Made by a program: the position numbers and the translations under genes. Below the pieces are notes generated by a model, which saw only the letters and a program-made list of their open reading frames with translations, made no database searches and was not told the DNA's origin. From Phocaeicola paurosaccharolyticus JCM 15092 (GTDB taxonomy: Bacteria > Bacteroidota > Bacteroidia > Bacteroidales > Bacteroidaceae): a stretch of 64,000 nt of DNA. How positions within the stretch are numbered: position 1 is the stretch's first letter; every line of letters starts with the position of its first letter. Below, piece after piece: positions 26,225 to 37,130 of the stretch. Location of the stretch: the NCBI RefSeq assembly GCF_000613805.1, contig NZ_BAJR01000012.1:1-64000 (forward strand), given 5' to 3'.

Positions 26225-27439
26225 TTATTTAGCCCAAGGCATCCATTTGTTATAGTCAACATCCTTGAACTTCTCAGCTTTCATGACATTGGTATCAACA
26301 TCCTTCTTTCCTAGCAGGAACTTATCTACAAAAGCTTCCACCTCGGGATATTGGGTTTTTGGCAGTTGACAATGCATATGTCCTCCTTCTATTGAGAACC
26401 CCATTCTGTCAGCTATGCCGAAAGCCTCCCACACCTTGCGTGCAGCATGACATGATACATAGTTTGATTCATCTGCTAGCCACTCATAGTCAGTGTTGCC
26501 AAGGACAAGCAGAGCACGTGGAGCAACCAATGCAGCAAGCTGATGGTGGTCGATAGGCAACTTGCTCACATTCTTCTCAGAGAAGCGTCGCATGCTCTCA
26601 AGGAACCATTGATAGTTTGTTCTTCCCAATGTCTCAACATTGCCCAAAGTTTCAGAGACGCGCCATGCGTCAACCCCGCCACCTCCGGGTTCCTGAGCAA
26701 TGACAAGTGCAATGCGCTCATCAAATGCTCCTGCAAAGAGAGCCATTTTACCGGCGAAAGAGCATCCTGATATAGCTAAATGTTTCATATCTATTTTGCT
26801 CTTCTTGCCAATAATTTCAAGTGCATCAATTATTCTGCTTACTCCCCATGGCCAAGCACAATATGCTCCCATATCTATCTGATCAGGATATAGTTTGTTG
26901 ATAGGCTCATTCCCACGTTTCTGTGTATGGGTCATAACTTGGGTGAAGTTGAATGTAATCTGTGCTATACCTCTAGACTCGAATATAGCTGGCGGAAGGC
27001 TACCTGTCCCCATTCCTATACCTATGATAGCGGGAAAAGGTCCTTCTCCTTTAGGATATTTGATAAATGATTTCAATCGCAGTGTCTCTCCGTTCTCTGT
27101 GATATCTACTATAAGAGTATCATTCTTAAGTTCAGCCTTTATCTGTTCCTTTTTCACTACAGGTTTCTTTCCAATCTCATAGTACTGAATGCGCTGCATA
27201 ATCTCTGCTCTATGCTTTTCCCAATCCTTGAACTTGGTAGATCTTCCATTGCCATTTGCCCAAGCAAAAGGATCTGGCAGAGTTTCTATTGATGGTAGTT
27301 TTTCGAAAGATGGCTCCTGAGGTACCTTGTATGATGCTGCGCTGTTTTCGCAATCATAAACCAGAGGTATGTTCTTCTGTGCAGATGCCACCGATGCCAG
27401 CATGAAGCAGGCCATTGTTGATAATAATATTCTTTTCAT
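26225..27439 (-). CDS. CE15-like secreted carbohydrate esterase (glucuronoyl or pectin methyl esterase)
   Basis: This 404-residue alpha/beta hydrolase has a signal peptide (MKRILLSTMACFMLASVASA). The nucleophile Ser lies in GCSFAGK (about 225), where classical CE15 enzymes have GCSRxGK. A conserved acidic block follows in AQEPGGGGVDAWR (about 249), with the catalytic His in GGHMHCQLP (about 354). CE15 enzymes split 4-O-methyl-glucuronoyl esters linking lignin to xylan. A CE15-related B. thetaiotaomicron enzyme (BT1017) is a methyl esterase of rhamnogalacturonan II, so in this pectin-rich setting methyl-galacturonate is an equally likely target. It lies between the double-GH43 gene and the HTCS and is transcribed alone. 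Confidence 0.8.
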   Translation of the reverse strand: MKRILLSTMACFMLASVASAQKNIPLVYDCENSAASYKVPQEPSFEKLPSIETLPDPFAWANGNGRSTKFKDWEKHRAEIMQRIQYYEIGKKPVVKKEQIKAELKNDTLIVDITENGETLRLKSFIKYPKGEGPFPAIIGIGMGTGSLPPAIFESRGIAQITFNFTQVMTHTQKRGNEPINKLYPDQIDMGAYCAWPWGVSRIIDALEIIGKKSKIDMKHLAISGCSFAGKMALFAGAFDERIALVIAQEPGGGGVDAWRVSETLGNVETLGRTNYQWFLESMRRFSEKNVSKLPIDHHQLAALVAPRALLVLGNTDYEWLADESNYVSCHAARKVWEAFGIADRMGFSIEGGHMHCQLPKTQYPEVEAFVDKFLLGKKDVDTNVMKAEKFKDVDYNKWMPWAK

Positions 27440-27634
27440 ATGTATTTAGATTTGTCTTTTTAGTTAAACAAATGCAAGTTAAGTAAAAAATATTGTTGTT
27501 GTTATTTTTTCTATTGCTTTTGTAATGTGATAGTTTTAGACTCTTTTTTTTACAGAGTGATTAATCGTAATTGTGAATTTTAAGTAAAATTGACAATTAC
27601 AGATGGAAAACATACATAATAAAGAAATAATTCA

Positions 27635-27642
27635 TAAATTTG
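27635..27642 (+). promoter_or_regulatory. Possible -7 box for the HTCS gene
   Basis: TAAATTTG fits TAnnTTTG and lies 25 bases before the ATG at 27667. No -33 element is clear. Confidence 0.4.
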
Positions 27643-27666
27643 GTGCACCTGATTAAAATCTATTAT

Positions 27667-30600
27667 ATGAAAACTAAATTATTATTGTTGTTTCTATTTT
27701 TTTCTACATTCAACCTATATCCTTCAAGTACTGATAAGAAGTTCTACAATATTAATGTGATGCATGGTGTCTCTCTCAGAGAGATGGCTTCTGTTTGTAA
27801 GGATAAGGATGGATTTATATGGGCCTCTTCAAAAACAGGAGTTATCAGAGTCAGTGACAGAAATTATAAAATATATCATCTTCCATTCAAATCATCCAAT
27901 ATTATTAACGTAAGGTTATCATGCGAGAACGGCATGCTTATAGCATTTACCAATAATGGTCAGATATTCCGGTACAACAAGCTCTACGATCGTTTCGATT
28001 TCTTTATGGATCTTCGTAAAGAGCTTGATGATCATTTTATCAGTATAGATTATATCATTATTGATAAAGACGGATCTTTTTGGATGAATACTTCGGCAGG
28101 TTTTTGTCACTATGATAAAAAGAGGCTGAAAAGGATGAATAGGAATAAGCTCTCCGTGAAGTGCATACGAAGATTCGATTCAGAAAATATATTTGTTGCT
28201 CAGCAGGAAAATATTTATCTTATGAATACCTCTACATTTAAGTTGAAGGAGCTTTTTAAATATGGCAGAAAGTTAAATGTGAGCAGCATCTTTTTTGATA
28301 AGAAAAAGAGAGTAATTTGGTTGGGTACTTCAACGGATGGTCTATTCTATTATGATATGGCTACAAAAAAGCTAAAGTCCGTAGAAGAATTCCCGAAGCA
28401 ACCTGTAACTGTAATAACAGAGAGCCCTGATGCCACTTTGCTTATTGGCATTGATGGAAAAGGAATGTTGGAGATGGATAAAGAGAGCAAGTCTATACTT
28501 AAAATATTCAGAGAGGATGTAGATAACCCATATTCTTTACGTGGCAATGGTGTATACGATATCTTTTGCGACAATAACAGAAGGGTTTGGGTGGTGACCT
28601 ATTCAGGAGGACTATCATATTTGGACTGGAACTCTACTCTAATAAATCAAATTTCACATCAGATTAATAATCCTAACTCTTTAGGTAATAATGATGTAAA
28701 CAATATCATAGAGGATAGCAAAGGTGATATTTGGTTTGCTACCAACAATGGTATATATAGATGGAGAGTTGCCTCAGACAGGTGGGATAGCTACTATAAA
28801 AACAAAGAGAACCAGGCACAGGTATTTCAGACATTATGTGAGGATGATGAGAATAGAATTTGGGCCGGAACATACTCCTCAGGCTTTTATGTCCTTGATA
28901 GAGAGTCGGGTAGAGAACTGGCACAATATCCTAATAGTCAGACACCGAATTTAGCATCATGTAAATTTGTGATGAACTTGTACAAGGATAGTGATGGTGA
29001 TATATGGATTGGTGGTGTGACTAATCTGATAAGCTATTCAAAGAGTAAGAAGGAGTTTCGTGTCTACTCACAACAACCTATGCGCTCGTTTATGGAGTTT
29101 GCACCTGGAAAGATCCTGTTGGGTTGTACCTACAGCCTTATTCTTCTTGATAAAGCCAGTGGTCATATAACATATCTCACAGAGTGTCTTGCACAGGATA
29201 TAATTGTGAGAGGTGATGATATATGGGTGGCAACCGCCGGAGACGGTTTGCTGCACTATAACTATAAGACAAAAAACACCAATAGGATAACAATGGAGGC
29301 AGGACTTCCATCAAATTTTGTCAATAGTCTGACTTATGATAATGGATATATATGGCTTGGCACGGAGAATGGTCTATGTAAATACAATCCTAATGATAAT
29401 TCTGTGAAGAGTTTCTATAATAATATGGCTTTTGCAGGTACATCATTCAATAACACAGCTGTATGTAAACTGAGAAATGGTGAACTTATTTGGGGTACAA
29501 ACAACGGTGCTATTATGTTCAATCCTAACAAGCTAGGTAAATCACTGATAAAAGGAAAAATCTTCTATGAGAATATAACCATAGCAGGAAACTCTATACG
29601 TGAGAATAAAAAACTGCTTAACGGCATTCCTGTAAATGAGCAGACTGATTTATCATTTAAGTCAGATCAGAATACAATATCTCTTGATCTATTGGCACTA
29701 GGAGTATCTTCGGGTGAGGTGAAATTTTCATGGAAAATGGATGGACTTGATACTAAATATTCAAATCCATCAAACCAGCATATTATAACTTATACCAATA
29801 TACCTAACGGTAGCTATAAGCTAATGATTAAGATGTATAATAATTCCCTCTCACAGGTTATCAGTGAACGTGAACTTAACATAACTGTAATTCCTCTTTT
29901 CTGGCAGACATGGTGGTTCCGGCTGATTTCGATTATCATATTTGCAGGTATAGCAATATTCCTCTTCAGGTTGTATATCATCCGACTTAAACAGATTCAC
30001 AACGAAGACAAGATCAGATTTTTTACCAATACGGCTCATGACCTCAGAACGTCAATAACTCTTATTAATGCACCTATTCAGGAGTTGAATAAGGAGGAGG
30101 GATTATCGGGTAAGGGACACTACTATCTAACACTTGCAGTTGAACAGGCAGAACGTCTGTCGAATGTTGCCACACAACTGCTGGATTTCCAGAAAGTAGA
30201 TGCTGGCAAAGGCCAACTTTTCCCTGTTATGGTTGATATAGTATCTCTAATTTTCAGAAGAAAGACGATGTTTTATTCTACTGCGATGAAGAAGAATATA
30301 ACAATAAACTTTTCATCTAACAGGGAAGAATACTTTACTGCTGTAGATAAATTGAAGATAGAGAAGGTTATAGATAACCTATTGTCGAATGCAATAAAGT
30401 ATTCATTTGATGATAGTAATATTGATATTAATATAGAGTGTACAGACTATTCGTGGAAGATGGAGGTTACCGATAATGGATTGGGTATATCCGAAAATGC
30501 TCAGAAGAGACTCTTCAAGGAGTTTTATCGAGGAGATAACAGCATAAATTCACATATGGTTGGTTCGGGTATAGGTCTTCTGTTGGTAAAGAACTATGTT

Positions 30601-31551
30601 ATCATGCATGAAGGTACTGTATCACTTCGTAGCAAGGAGAATGAAGGGTCTAAGTTTACTATAACTATACCATATAAGGAGGTTTCTGATAAGGAGGCTG
30701 CCAACTCTACTGATTTTTCAGATGTCTTTTCCGAGAAAATCTTCACAAAATCAGCTGAGCCAATTAAGCAAGATGCCGGATTGAAGAGGACAAAATCAAT
30801 ATTAATTGTTGACGATAACTACGATTTGAGACAATTCTTAAAATACTCTTTAGAAGATGAATATAGGATATTGGATGCAGAAAATGGATTAACTGCATGG
30901 GAGCTTATTAAGAGTGAGTCACCCGATATTATTGTGTCGGATGTAATGATGCCTGAGATGGATGGCTTCGAGCTATGTAAGCTTATAAAGTCTACATTCG
31001 AGACATCTCATATACCGGTAATACTTTTGACTTCTCTCTGCGAGCGAAGTAATCAGCTTGAAGGACTTGGACTTGGTGCTGAGGATTATGTTACGAAACC
31101 TTTTGATGTATTACTTCTTAAGCAGAGAATTGAGACCATAATCCGAAATAGGGATATTGTAAGATCAAAAGCTATAGAACTTGTAAAGTCGGATGCTGAT
31201 GAAGAGGAGAGGATATTGCCAAACCAACTCAACGATAACTTCGTTAAGATGGCTGTGGATGTTATAAAGGAGAATATCAATAACATAGATTTTGACAAAG
31301 ATAGCTTTGCCAGGGAGATGAATGTCAGTCCTTCGCTTCTTTATAAGAAACTGAAATCGCTCACAGGACAGTCGCCTACGGACTTCATTAAGGATATCCG
31401 TATGAAACATGCCATGGACCTGCTTAAATCTAACAGATACTCTATTACTGAGGTTAGCGAGATGTGCGGATACAGTTCAATAAGCTATTTCAGTACCGTA
31501 TTCAAAAAGAATTATGGTAAGTCACCTACAGAGGTCTTACCAACAGAGTAG
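27667..31551 (+). CDS. Hybrid two-component system (HTCS) sensor-regulator of the polysaccharide locus
   Basis: I place the start at ATG 27667, giving MKTKLLLLFLFFSTFNLYPSS; an in-frame TTG at 27640 would spoil the signal sequence. The 1,294 residues hold two periplasmic Reg_prop propellers (about 25-640; repeated IWLGTxxGL units), a Y_Y_Y domain (about 670-745), one membrane helix (about 750-770), a HisKA box with phospho-His in NTAHDLRTSIT (about 791), HATPase (DNLLSNAIKYS; GSGIGLLLV), a receiver (ILIVDDN; phospho-Asp in IIVSDVMMPEMDG, about 1089) and an AraC-type DNA-binding domain at the C-terminus. HTCS proteins bind oligosaccharides and switch on nearby PUL genes. The last 40 bases overlap the convergent gene. 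Confidence 0.95.
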   Translation: MKTKLLLLFLFFSTFNLYPSSTDKKFYNINVMHGVSLREMASVCKDKDGFIWASSKTGVIRVSDRNYKIYHLPFKSSNIINVRLSCENGMLIAFTNNGQIFRYNKLYDRFDFFMDLRKELDDHFISIDYIIIDKDGSFWMNTSAGFCHYDKKRLKRMNRNKLSVKCIRRFDSENIFVAQQENIYLMNTSTFKLKELFKYGRKLNVSSIFFDKKKRVIWLGTSTDGLFYYDMATKKLKSVEEFPKQPVTVITESPDATLLIGIDGKGMLEMDKESKSILKIFREDVDNPYSLRGNGVYDIFCDNNRRVWVVTYSGGLSYLDWNSTLINQISHQINNPNSLGNNDVNNIIEDSKGDIWFATNNGIYRWRVASDRWDSYYKNKENQAQVFQTLCEDDENRIWAGTYSSGFYVLDRESGRELAQYPNSQTPNLASCKFVMNLYKDSDGDIWIGGVTNLISYSKSKKEFRVYSQQPMRSFMEFAPGKILLGCTYSLILLDKASGHITYLTECLAQDIIVRGDDIWVATAGDGLLHYNYKTKNTNRITMEAGLPSNFVNSLTYDNGYIWLGTENGLCKYNPNDNSVKSFYNNMAFAGTSFNNTAVCKLRNGELIWGTNNGAIMFNPNKLGKSLIKGKIFYENITIAGNSIRENKKLLNGIPVNEQTDLSFKSDQNTISLDLLALGVSSGEVKFSWKMDGLDTKYSNPSNQHIITYTNIPNGSYKLMIKMYNNSLSQVISERELNITVIPLFWQTWWFRLISIIIFAGIAIFLFRLYIIRLKQIHNEDKIRFFTNTAHDLRTSITLINAPIQELNKEEGLSGKGHYYLTLAVEQAERLSNVATQLLDFQKVDAGKGQLFPVMVDIVSLIFRRKTMFYSTAMKKNITINFSSNREEYFTAVDKLKIEKVIDNLLSNAIKYSFDDSNIDINIECTDYSWKMEVTDNGLGISENAQKRLFKEFYRGDNSINSHMVGSGIGLLLVKNYVIMHEGTVSLRSKENEGSKFTITIPYKEVSDKEAANSTDFSDVFSEKIFTKSAEPIKQDAGLKRTKSILIVDDNYDLRQFLKYSLEDEYRILDAENGLTAWELIKSESPDIIVSDVMMPEMDGFELCKLIKSTFETSHIPVILLTSLCERSNQLEGLGLGAEDYVTKPFDVLLLKQRIETIIRNRDIVRSKAIELVKSDADEEERILPNQLNDNFVKMAVDVIKENINNIDFDKDSFAREMNVSPSLLYKKLKSLTGQSPTDFIKDIRMKHAMDLLKSNRYSITEVSEMCGYSSISYFSTVFKKNYGKSPTEVLPTE

Positions 31552-34138
31552 ATAAGATTGCCATTACTTGCCACTCCCTCTATGGTGAATCCATAATTGG
31601 TAGTGGCATCTGCTGCATAGAAACTGATGTGAGCTTTTCCATTTTCATCAGTTACAACAGATGGATTCCAATATATTGTAGTACGTAAATCAGGGGTTGT
31701 ATTGCCTTTTTTAGCTTCTGTTTCGTATGTAGGAGAGTAGAACTCTACATATTGCTGATATCCTATTGGTGCTGCTACCTGCATATTCGAGTTTAGTCTG
31801 TTTCTCTGAACAAATCCCTTCTTTGTATTTATAATCAATGCCCCATTGGCAGCTGCAGAGCCGTAAAAAGCTGCAACAGATGTTGCCGGTGAGATGAACA
31901 CCTCCTTAACATCCTCTACATTTATCCTCTGATAATCGAAGCTCTCCTCTGGTACATTATCCAAAATTACCATTGGAGTTTTTCCTCTGTATTGCACCTC
32001 ATCACCTATTGTGCTGACTCCAGGGAGACGTCTGAGCAGATCGAATATGGAGACAAAGTGTCCCTCATTCACATCGTCCTCGGTAAGTACTTTTGATGTA
32101 AGTGGAGAGTAGAAAGGTGATTCACTGAATACTGTACTTTTCTTTTTGGCTGTAACAACAATCTCAGCCAGATTGTAAACTCTCATTCCATTCTCTATGG
32201 TGTATTTCTGATCCATCTTGGTAAGATAGCTCTCTTTAATTTTTGGCTCTTCGAAAGGCGGCAGAGAGAATAGTCGAGGCTGCGGGTACGATTTTAATGA
32301 ATCCAACTCTATGAATACTTTTGAGGATCCTTTTTTGTTCTGTGCCTGCACAATGAAGTGTGAACCATTCGGATAATCCAGTTTATCAAAGAAAAATTTA
32401 CCTTTTCCATCAACTTCTGCCATCTCTGTGCCTATAAGTGAATCCTTGACAGCCAAAAGTGATATCTTTCCTCCTTTTAGAGCAGAGAAATATCCATTCA
32501 CCTTTCCGCTGATTTTCTCTCCAAGTTCAGGCTCATATCTCAGGCTATTAGTGTTGTTACCTTTAATTATTTCCGGAATGTTATATCTCCTCCATCCCTG
32601 AGTCATCATAAGCAGGTCGAGCAAAAAAGAAGAATTCTTATTATCATTCAGATAGGATAAAGGTGATTCAATATATCCCTTCAGCTCTGATGTGAGGAGC
32701 ATAGAAGAGACAATATTTGATGTTGTATCCTGTTGTACATCTTTCATGTCGGTGACAGATATTGAGAAGTTGCCCTTTAAAGGAGAACCTGTGAAATCGG
32801 ATAGGGCAATATCCATATCTATCTTATCACGTTTATTGTAGCTGTTCTTGTCAAATATAACAGATGCCTTTGCCAGACTCTGTTGAGGCAGTGAGAAGAC
32901 CAGTCTTTCGCTATGTATGTTCCTATTACCATCAATGAGTAAAAAGTGTGTTATCCCGGCAGGGAAAAAATCCTCGTCGAAATCTAAAAAGTTACTGTTT
33001 GCATCCCATGGTTGTGCATAGAGCACCACTCCACGTATATGAGCGACCAACATCATTGATGGTGGTAATGTTGTCTCTTCGGATTTGGCTATGCTAACAC
33101 GCAACTTCTTGTTTGTCCATGCAGTATTTATTGCTATTGCTTCAGGCTTAGCCATAGGCAGATCGAACTCAAGGCTTTTGCCGGAGTCGTCGATGCATAT
33201 AGCATGGTAACGCTTTCCCTTTTCATAATGCATTCTGAAAATCCCATTCCAAGATGCAGTGTACTGAAGTTGGCACATTCTTGATTATTCTCATCCACGA
33301 CGGTACCTTTTATCTCCTTCGACAAGCCATTAGTTCCTACAGCTTTGAATGCAATCTTTATATCGGTCGAGTATGGGGCATTACCTCCCTCAGGAAAGAA
33401 GTCCACCTGGAAAGGGCGTTCCTGTTGAGGTATCCTTACGTAGCTGTTTATTGGTTTCCCATCATAAAGTGTCTTTAGAAGGAACATTCGCGATGGATCA
33501 ATCTCTTTCTTTCTAAAGCTGTATTGAGCTTTACCATCTATAAATGTAAGTGAGATGTTCTTTTTAAAGTCTGGAGATATTATAGAGTTTTCGGGTATTA
33601 TGTTTGTGTTGTCTCCATTCTTGAGGTATTTTATTTCGGCTATGATATTCTTTTCATCAGAAGAGAACTTAACATTGTGTCTGACCAGTTTTGAGTTTGG
33701 GTCGGAAATAAATATCTTTTTATTGAAGAAATAGTCCTGTCCAATATTCTGCATGAACCAGGTATATGCTTCTAATGAGTAGTATCCTTGTGGTGAATTT
33801 TCCTCTATTCTGATGCTTCCATAAAAATATCCTTGTGAGTCGGGTCTTACCTTGACCCTTTCTAAAAGTTTGCCCGATGGACTTGTGAGTGTAACATATA
33901 CATATCTGCTTGCATTTGCCTGTTTTAACAATAAAGCATCGACTAGATGTGCTCTGAACCACATTGTCTCACCCGACATATATATGTTTCTGTCTGTTTG
34001 CAGATATATTTTCTCTTGTGGAAAATTATATAGTTCCCTATTGAAATTATTGATAATAGTATCTGGTACTATTCCTTGAGCAGATAAGCTGTTCATGAAT
34101 ATAGTTGCCAGGAATAGTACCAGAATACTTTTTTTCAT
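31512..34138 (-). pseudogene. MG2-domain / TonB-plug-like exported protein, interrupted by a one-base frameshift near 33240
   Basis: The first frame starts at 34138 with a signal peptide (MKKSILVLFLATIFMNSLSA) and an MG2-type macroglobulin domain (EKIYLQTDRNIYMSGETMWFRAHLVDA). It leaves frame after LHLGMG. The second frame resumes with FRMHYEKGKRYHA and runs to 31512, including a plug-like domain (LLRRLPGVSTIGDEV; FISPATSVAAFYGSAAANGALIINTKKG). Adding one T to the run at 33238-33241 joins them into about 875 residues. The family is common in Bacteroidota, often after SusC/SusD genes. Its role is unknown; an outer-membrane partner of a TonB receptor is possible. It is the last gene of the SusCD operon and its tail overlaps the HTCS gene by 40 bases. 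Confidence 0.75.
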
Positions 34139-34156
34139 GGTATAGAAAGATAAATA

Positions 34157-35083
34157 TTAATAATCGTATTTTCTATTCTCATCCATCCAGTCATTTATCA
34201 GACGGACTTGATCATCATTTTCTCTCTCTTTGTAGACAAATCCTCTAACCTTCTTTGTCTCACCATTCTCTTTGAATGTATACCATATGTCGTATACCTT
34301 CATCTCAGGATAATATTTACCACCTCCGCTTATGAGTTCAAATTGATCCCAAGTTTTTAGTGTTACTGAGTTATCCGAGTTGACTGTCATAGTGAAGCAA
34401 TATTTTGGTCTGTAGTCAGTAGCGCCTTTAGACCACTCATTCTTCTGATGATACATACGCACTGTATTGCCATCTTTTACAGCCTGAAGAGTACGAGGTA
34501 ACTTATATACTGTAGAGTCATTAGGATTATCCACAGACTTTATAATACCGTCCATATAGTATTGTCCTGAGTAGTTATTCATCAGGTTCAATCTGTATAG
34601 AACTACTGTATCCTCTTTTACTAGATCGAAAGCAGATGATTTATCAATTTTCAATGCAATCATATAAAGTGAGTCCACATGCAGTGTTGATGGATTGATT
34701 AATATAGGATATGTTCCATATGTATCACCCTTCTTAACAATTGCATTTTCTTGTGGAAAATTGTATATGCCTTCATGAAGAGCTCTGTACATGATATCGT
34801 CGGAACCACGTTCCTTTTTATTGTACTGCTCAATCATTGAAGGTACATTAAGAATTGAGATAGTGACATCCTGACTTGTAGGTTGTGATCCGCTTATTGC
34901 AATAGATGCATAAATTGTATCGTTCTCGTAACCTATATTTAGCTGTTTGTCAACAATCTTATCTTTTGCACCAACAAGGTATACAGACTCAGGCCACAAA
35001 GCCTCTTCCATAGGGATCTTGCTATCGCAACTTGCCATTAATACGGTAATCAATGTTGCCGAAAGTATAGCTATTTTTTTCAT
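34157..35083 (-). CDS. Surface lipoprotein (DUF1735/DUF4361-type), probable glycan-binding protein
   Basis: This 308-residue protein has a lipoprotein signal with the lipobox LMASC (Cys19). The N-terminal region (about 35-160) resembles the DUF1735 beta-sandwich seen in PUL lipoproteins. The C-terminal region (NNYSGQYYMDGIIKSVDN to the end) resembles DUF4361. It follows SusD by 28 bases, the usual place of a surface glycan-binding protein that helps the SusC/SusD pair capture polysaccharide. The ligand cannot be told from sequence. Confidence 0.75.
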   Translation of the reverse strand: MKKIAILSATLITVLMASCDSKIPMEEALWPESVYLVGAKDKIVDKQLNIGYENDTIYASIAISGSQPTSQDVTISILNVPSMIEQYNKKERGSDDIMYRALHEGIYNFPQENAIVKKGDTYGTYPILINPSTLHVDSLYMIALKIDKSSAFDLVKEDTVVLYRLNLMNNYSGQYYMDGIIKSVDNPNDSTVYKLPRTLQAVKDGNTVRMYHQKNEWSKGATDYRPKYCFTMTVNSDNSVTLKTWDQFELISGGGKYYPEMKVYDIWYTFKENGETKKVRGFVYKERENDDQVRLINDWMDENRKYDY

Positions 35084-35111
35084 ATCTTAAATTATTAGCT
35101 TTAGAATTAAA

Positions 35112-37130
35112 TTACCATCCTGGGTTCTGTACCAGTTTACCATTCTTTCTAAGAGTACCTCTGTCGATAGGCCATAGATACATCTTGTTTGCGAACATAC
35201 GTTTCATTGTCTTTTCAGTGTTCCATATTCTCTCAGTATAGAACTGTTCACGTTGTGCCTCTCTTGCACTTACATCAAGACCTCTGATAGGTTTGTTGTA
35301 TTCATTGTAAGCGTCTTTCCAACGTCTCAAATCCCAGTATCTTTGTCCTTCGAATGCAAACTCGATCTTTCTCTCATGTTTGATAAGAGCTCTCATTGTC
35401 TCTTTATCAGATGCTTCTGCAGCAGTGATGCCTGGTTGTCCTGCACGATAGCGTATCTGGTTGAAGTACTTAACAATTTCATCAACATTTCTAGTGACTG
35501 ATACATCACCTTCAGTGTATGGAGAATCCAATTCATTCAAAGCCTCTACATATCCTAATAGAACCTCAGCATAGCGAACGATAGGGTAGGTCTTTGCCTT
35601 CATCACACCATTCCAGAAGATACAGTCGTCCTGGTGAACATACTTCCTGTTTGTGTAACCGGTTCTGTTTCTGTTGTTGTTATTGTTCATATCTGATGCA
35701 GAACCTCCATAGTAGTAGTCAGCTTTATAGTTCTTAGTACCTGCAGAAGCACCATCTCTATGAGATGTAGTAGGCCATATACATGCATTGAAACCAATTG
35801 TTGCATAGAAACGTGGCTCACGACCGTCATCACGGTGTGCTCTGTCGCCTGATAGAGGATAATCAAGTGAGAATGTTTTATCCTGACCTACAGGTTTCCA
35901 AGATTTCTCTTCATCTGTAGCTTCGCTGAATGGTCTACCATCAGCCATACGATAGTCGTCAATCATATCAAGAGTGATACTGAATGAAGAGTTACCACCA
36001 AGTTTAGCCGGCATGATAAGACGGTAGTCACCATTTCCCTGCATAGAGTTTACACAGTAATAGATATACTCTTTTACAATATATGGCTGGTAAGTACCGT
36101 CGAACAGAGTTTTATATGATTTATAAGGGTCTATATTACCTGCACCATCAGGGAAGTTTGCACTTGACACATTAGCTGGGAGAGGTGATGTACCTGTTCC
36201 CTTGTCATTATTGATGATAGGTACAGTATGAAGAGCATACTTGTTCATATCAATGACTTTTTTGAATGAGACTGCAGCTTTTCCCCATTTGCTGTTGTCT
36301 TCAGTCTGAGAGATAAAGTTTCTACCCTGACTATCTTTCCAATCAGCGTAATAAGTGTTACCGTTGAATAGCGGACTTGCAGCATATAGCTGTGTGCGAG
36401 CCTTAAGAGCTAAAGCAGCACCTTTAGTTGGTAAATACTGCAATGATTCGATACGGTCAGATGGAAGATTCTCGGCAGCAAGTTCGAAATCTGAACAGAT
36501 TTGCTCAACACACTCGTCGTATGTAGAGCGTTCAAGTGATGCAGAAGCTACGTCGGCGTCAGTATCATAAGGAGTCTCAGGAAGAATAACTACCGGTCCG
36601 TACAATCTTACAAGATAGAAATAGAAATAAGCTCTTAGGAAATATGCTCTTCCTTTGAAATCACGAGCTTCCATCTCAGTAAGTTCCAGATTTTTGGCAA
36701 GGTTTGTAAGGACAATGTTTGCTTTACGTATACCTTTATAGCACTGAGACCAAGGGTTATATCTAGTGTCTGTCTCTTTTACCTCATCATAAAGTATTAC
36801 GTTACCTGGAAGTTCAAAAGGAATGATAGCTTCGTCAGTACCAAGTCCACTTGGCAATGTTGATGCATGTCCCCACTCACTACCAGTCAGTAAAGATTCA
36901 TTTGGCAACAGATTTGATGCACCGTTAATATATTGTTCTGTTCTGGAACGTGACAAAAATATTGAGTCCAATGTTGTCTGATCGTACACATATTTCTCTA
37001 TATCAAGATAATTTTCGCATGAGCTAAATGTGAATATAGAGCCAAATATAGCGGCTGAAAAGGCTAATTTGCCTAAAAGCCCTAATTTCTTTTTATTATT
37101 ATCTGATTTAATCATAATTGATTTTCCCAT
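35112..37130 (-). CDS. SusD/RagB-family glycan-binding lipoprotein
   Basis: This 672-residue protein has a lipoprotein signal with the lipobox FSSC near residue 38 and the mature start ENYLDIEKYVYDQ. The TPR-like core and SusD C-terminal block are clear: GRAYFLRAYFYFYLVRLYGPVVILPETPYD, YAEVLLGYVEALNEL, IKHERKIEFAFEGQRYWDLRRWKDA and KMYLWPIDRGTLRKNGKLVQNPGW. It sits on the outer membrane as the lid of the SusC transporter. It is long for a SusD (often 500-600). Its ATG shares one base with the SusC stop (TAATG), so translation is probably coupled; an ATG five codons later is also possible. Confidence 0.95.
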   Translation of the reverse strand: MGKSIMIKSDNNKKKLGLLGKLAFSAAIFGSIFTFSSCENYLDIEKYVYDQTTLDSIFLSRSRTEQYINGASNLLPNESLLTGSEWGHASTLPSGLGTDEAIIPFELPGNVILYDEVKETDTRYNPWSQCYKGIRKANIVLTNLAKNLELTEMEARDFKGRAYFLRAYFYFYLVRLYGPVVILPETPYDTDADVASASLERSTYDECVEQICSDFELAAENLPSDRIESLQYLPTKGAALALKARTQLYAASPLFNGNTYYADWKDSQGRNFISQTEDNSKWGKAAVSFKKVIDMNKYALHTVPIINNDKGTGTSPLPANVSSANFPDGAGNIDPYKSYKTLFDGTYQPYIVKEYIYYCVNSMQGNGDYRLIMPAKLGGNSSFSITLDMIDDYRMADGRPFSEATDEEKSWKPVGQDKTFSLDYPLSGDRAHRDDGREPRFYATIGFNACIWPTTSHRDGASAGTKNYKADYYYGGSASDMNNNNNRNRTGYTNRKYVHQDDCIFWNGVMKAKTYPIVRYAEVLLGYVEALNELDSPYTEGDVSVTRNVDEIVKYFNQIRYRAGQPGITAAEASDKETMRALIKHERKIEFAFEGQRYWDLRRWKDAYNEYNKPIRGLDVSAREAQREQFYTERIWNTEKTMKRMFANKMYLWPIDRGTLRKNGKLVQNPGW

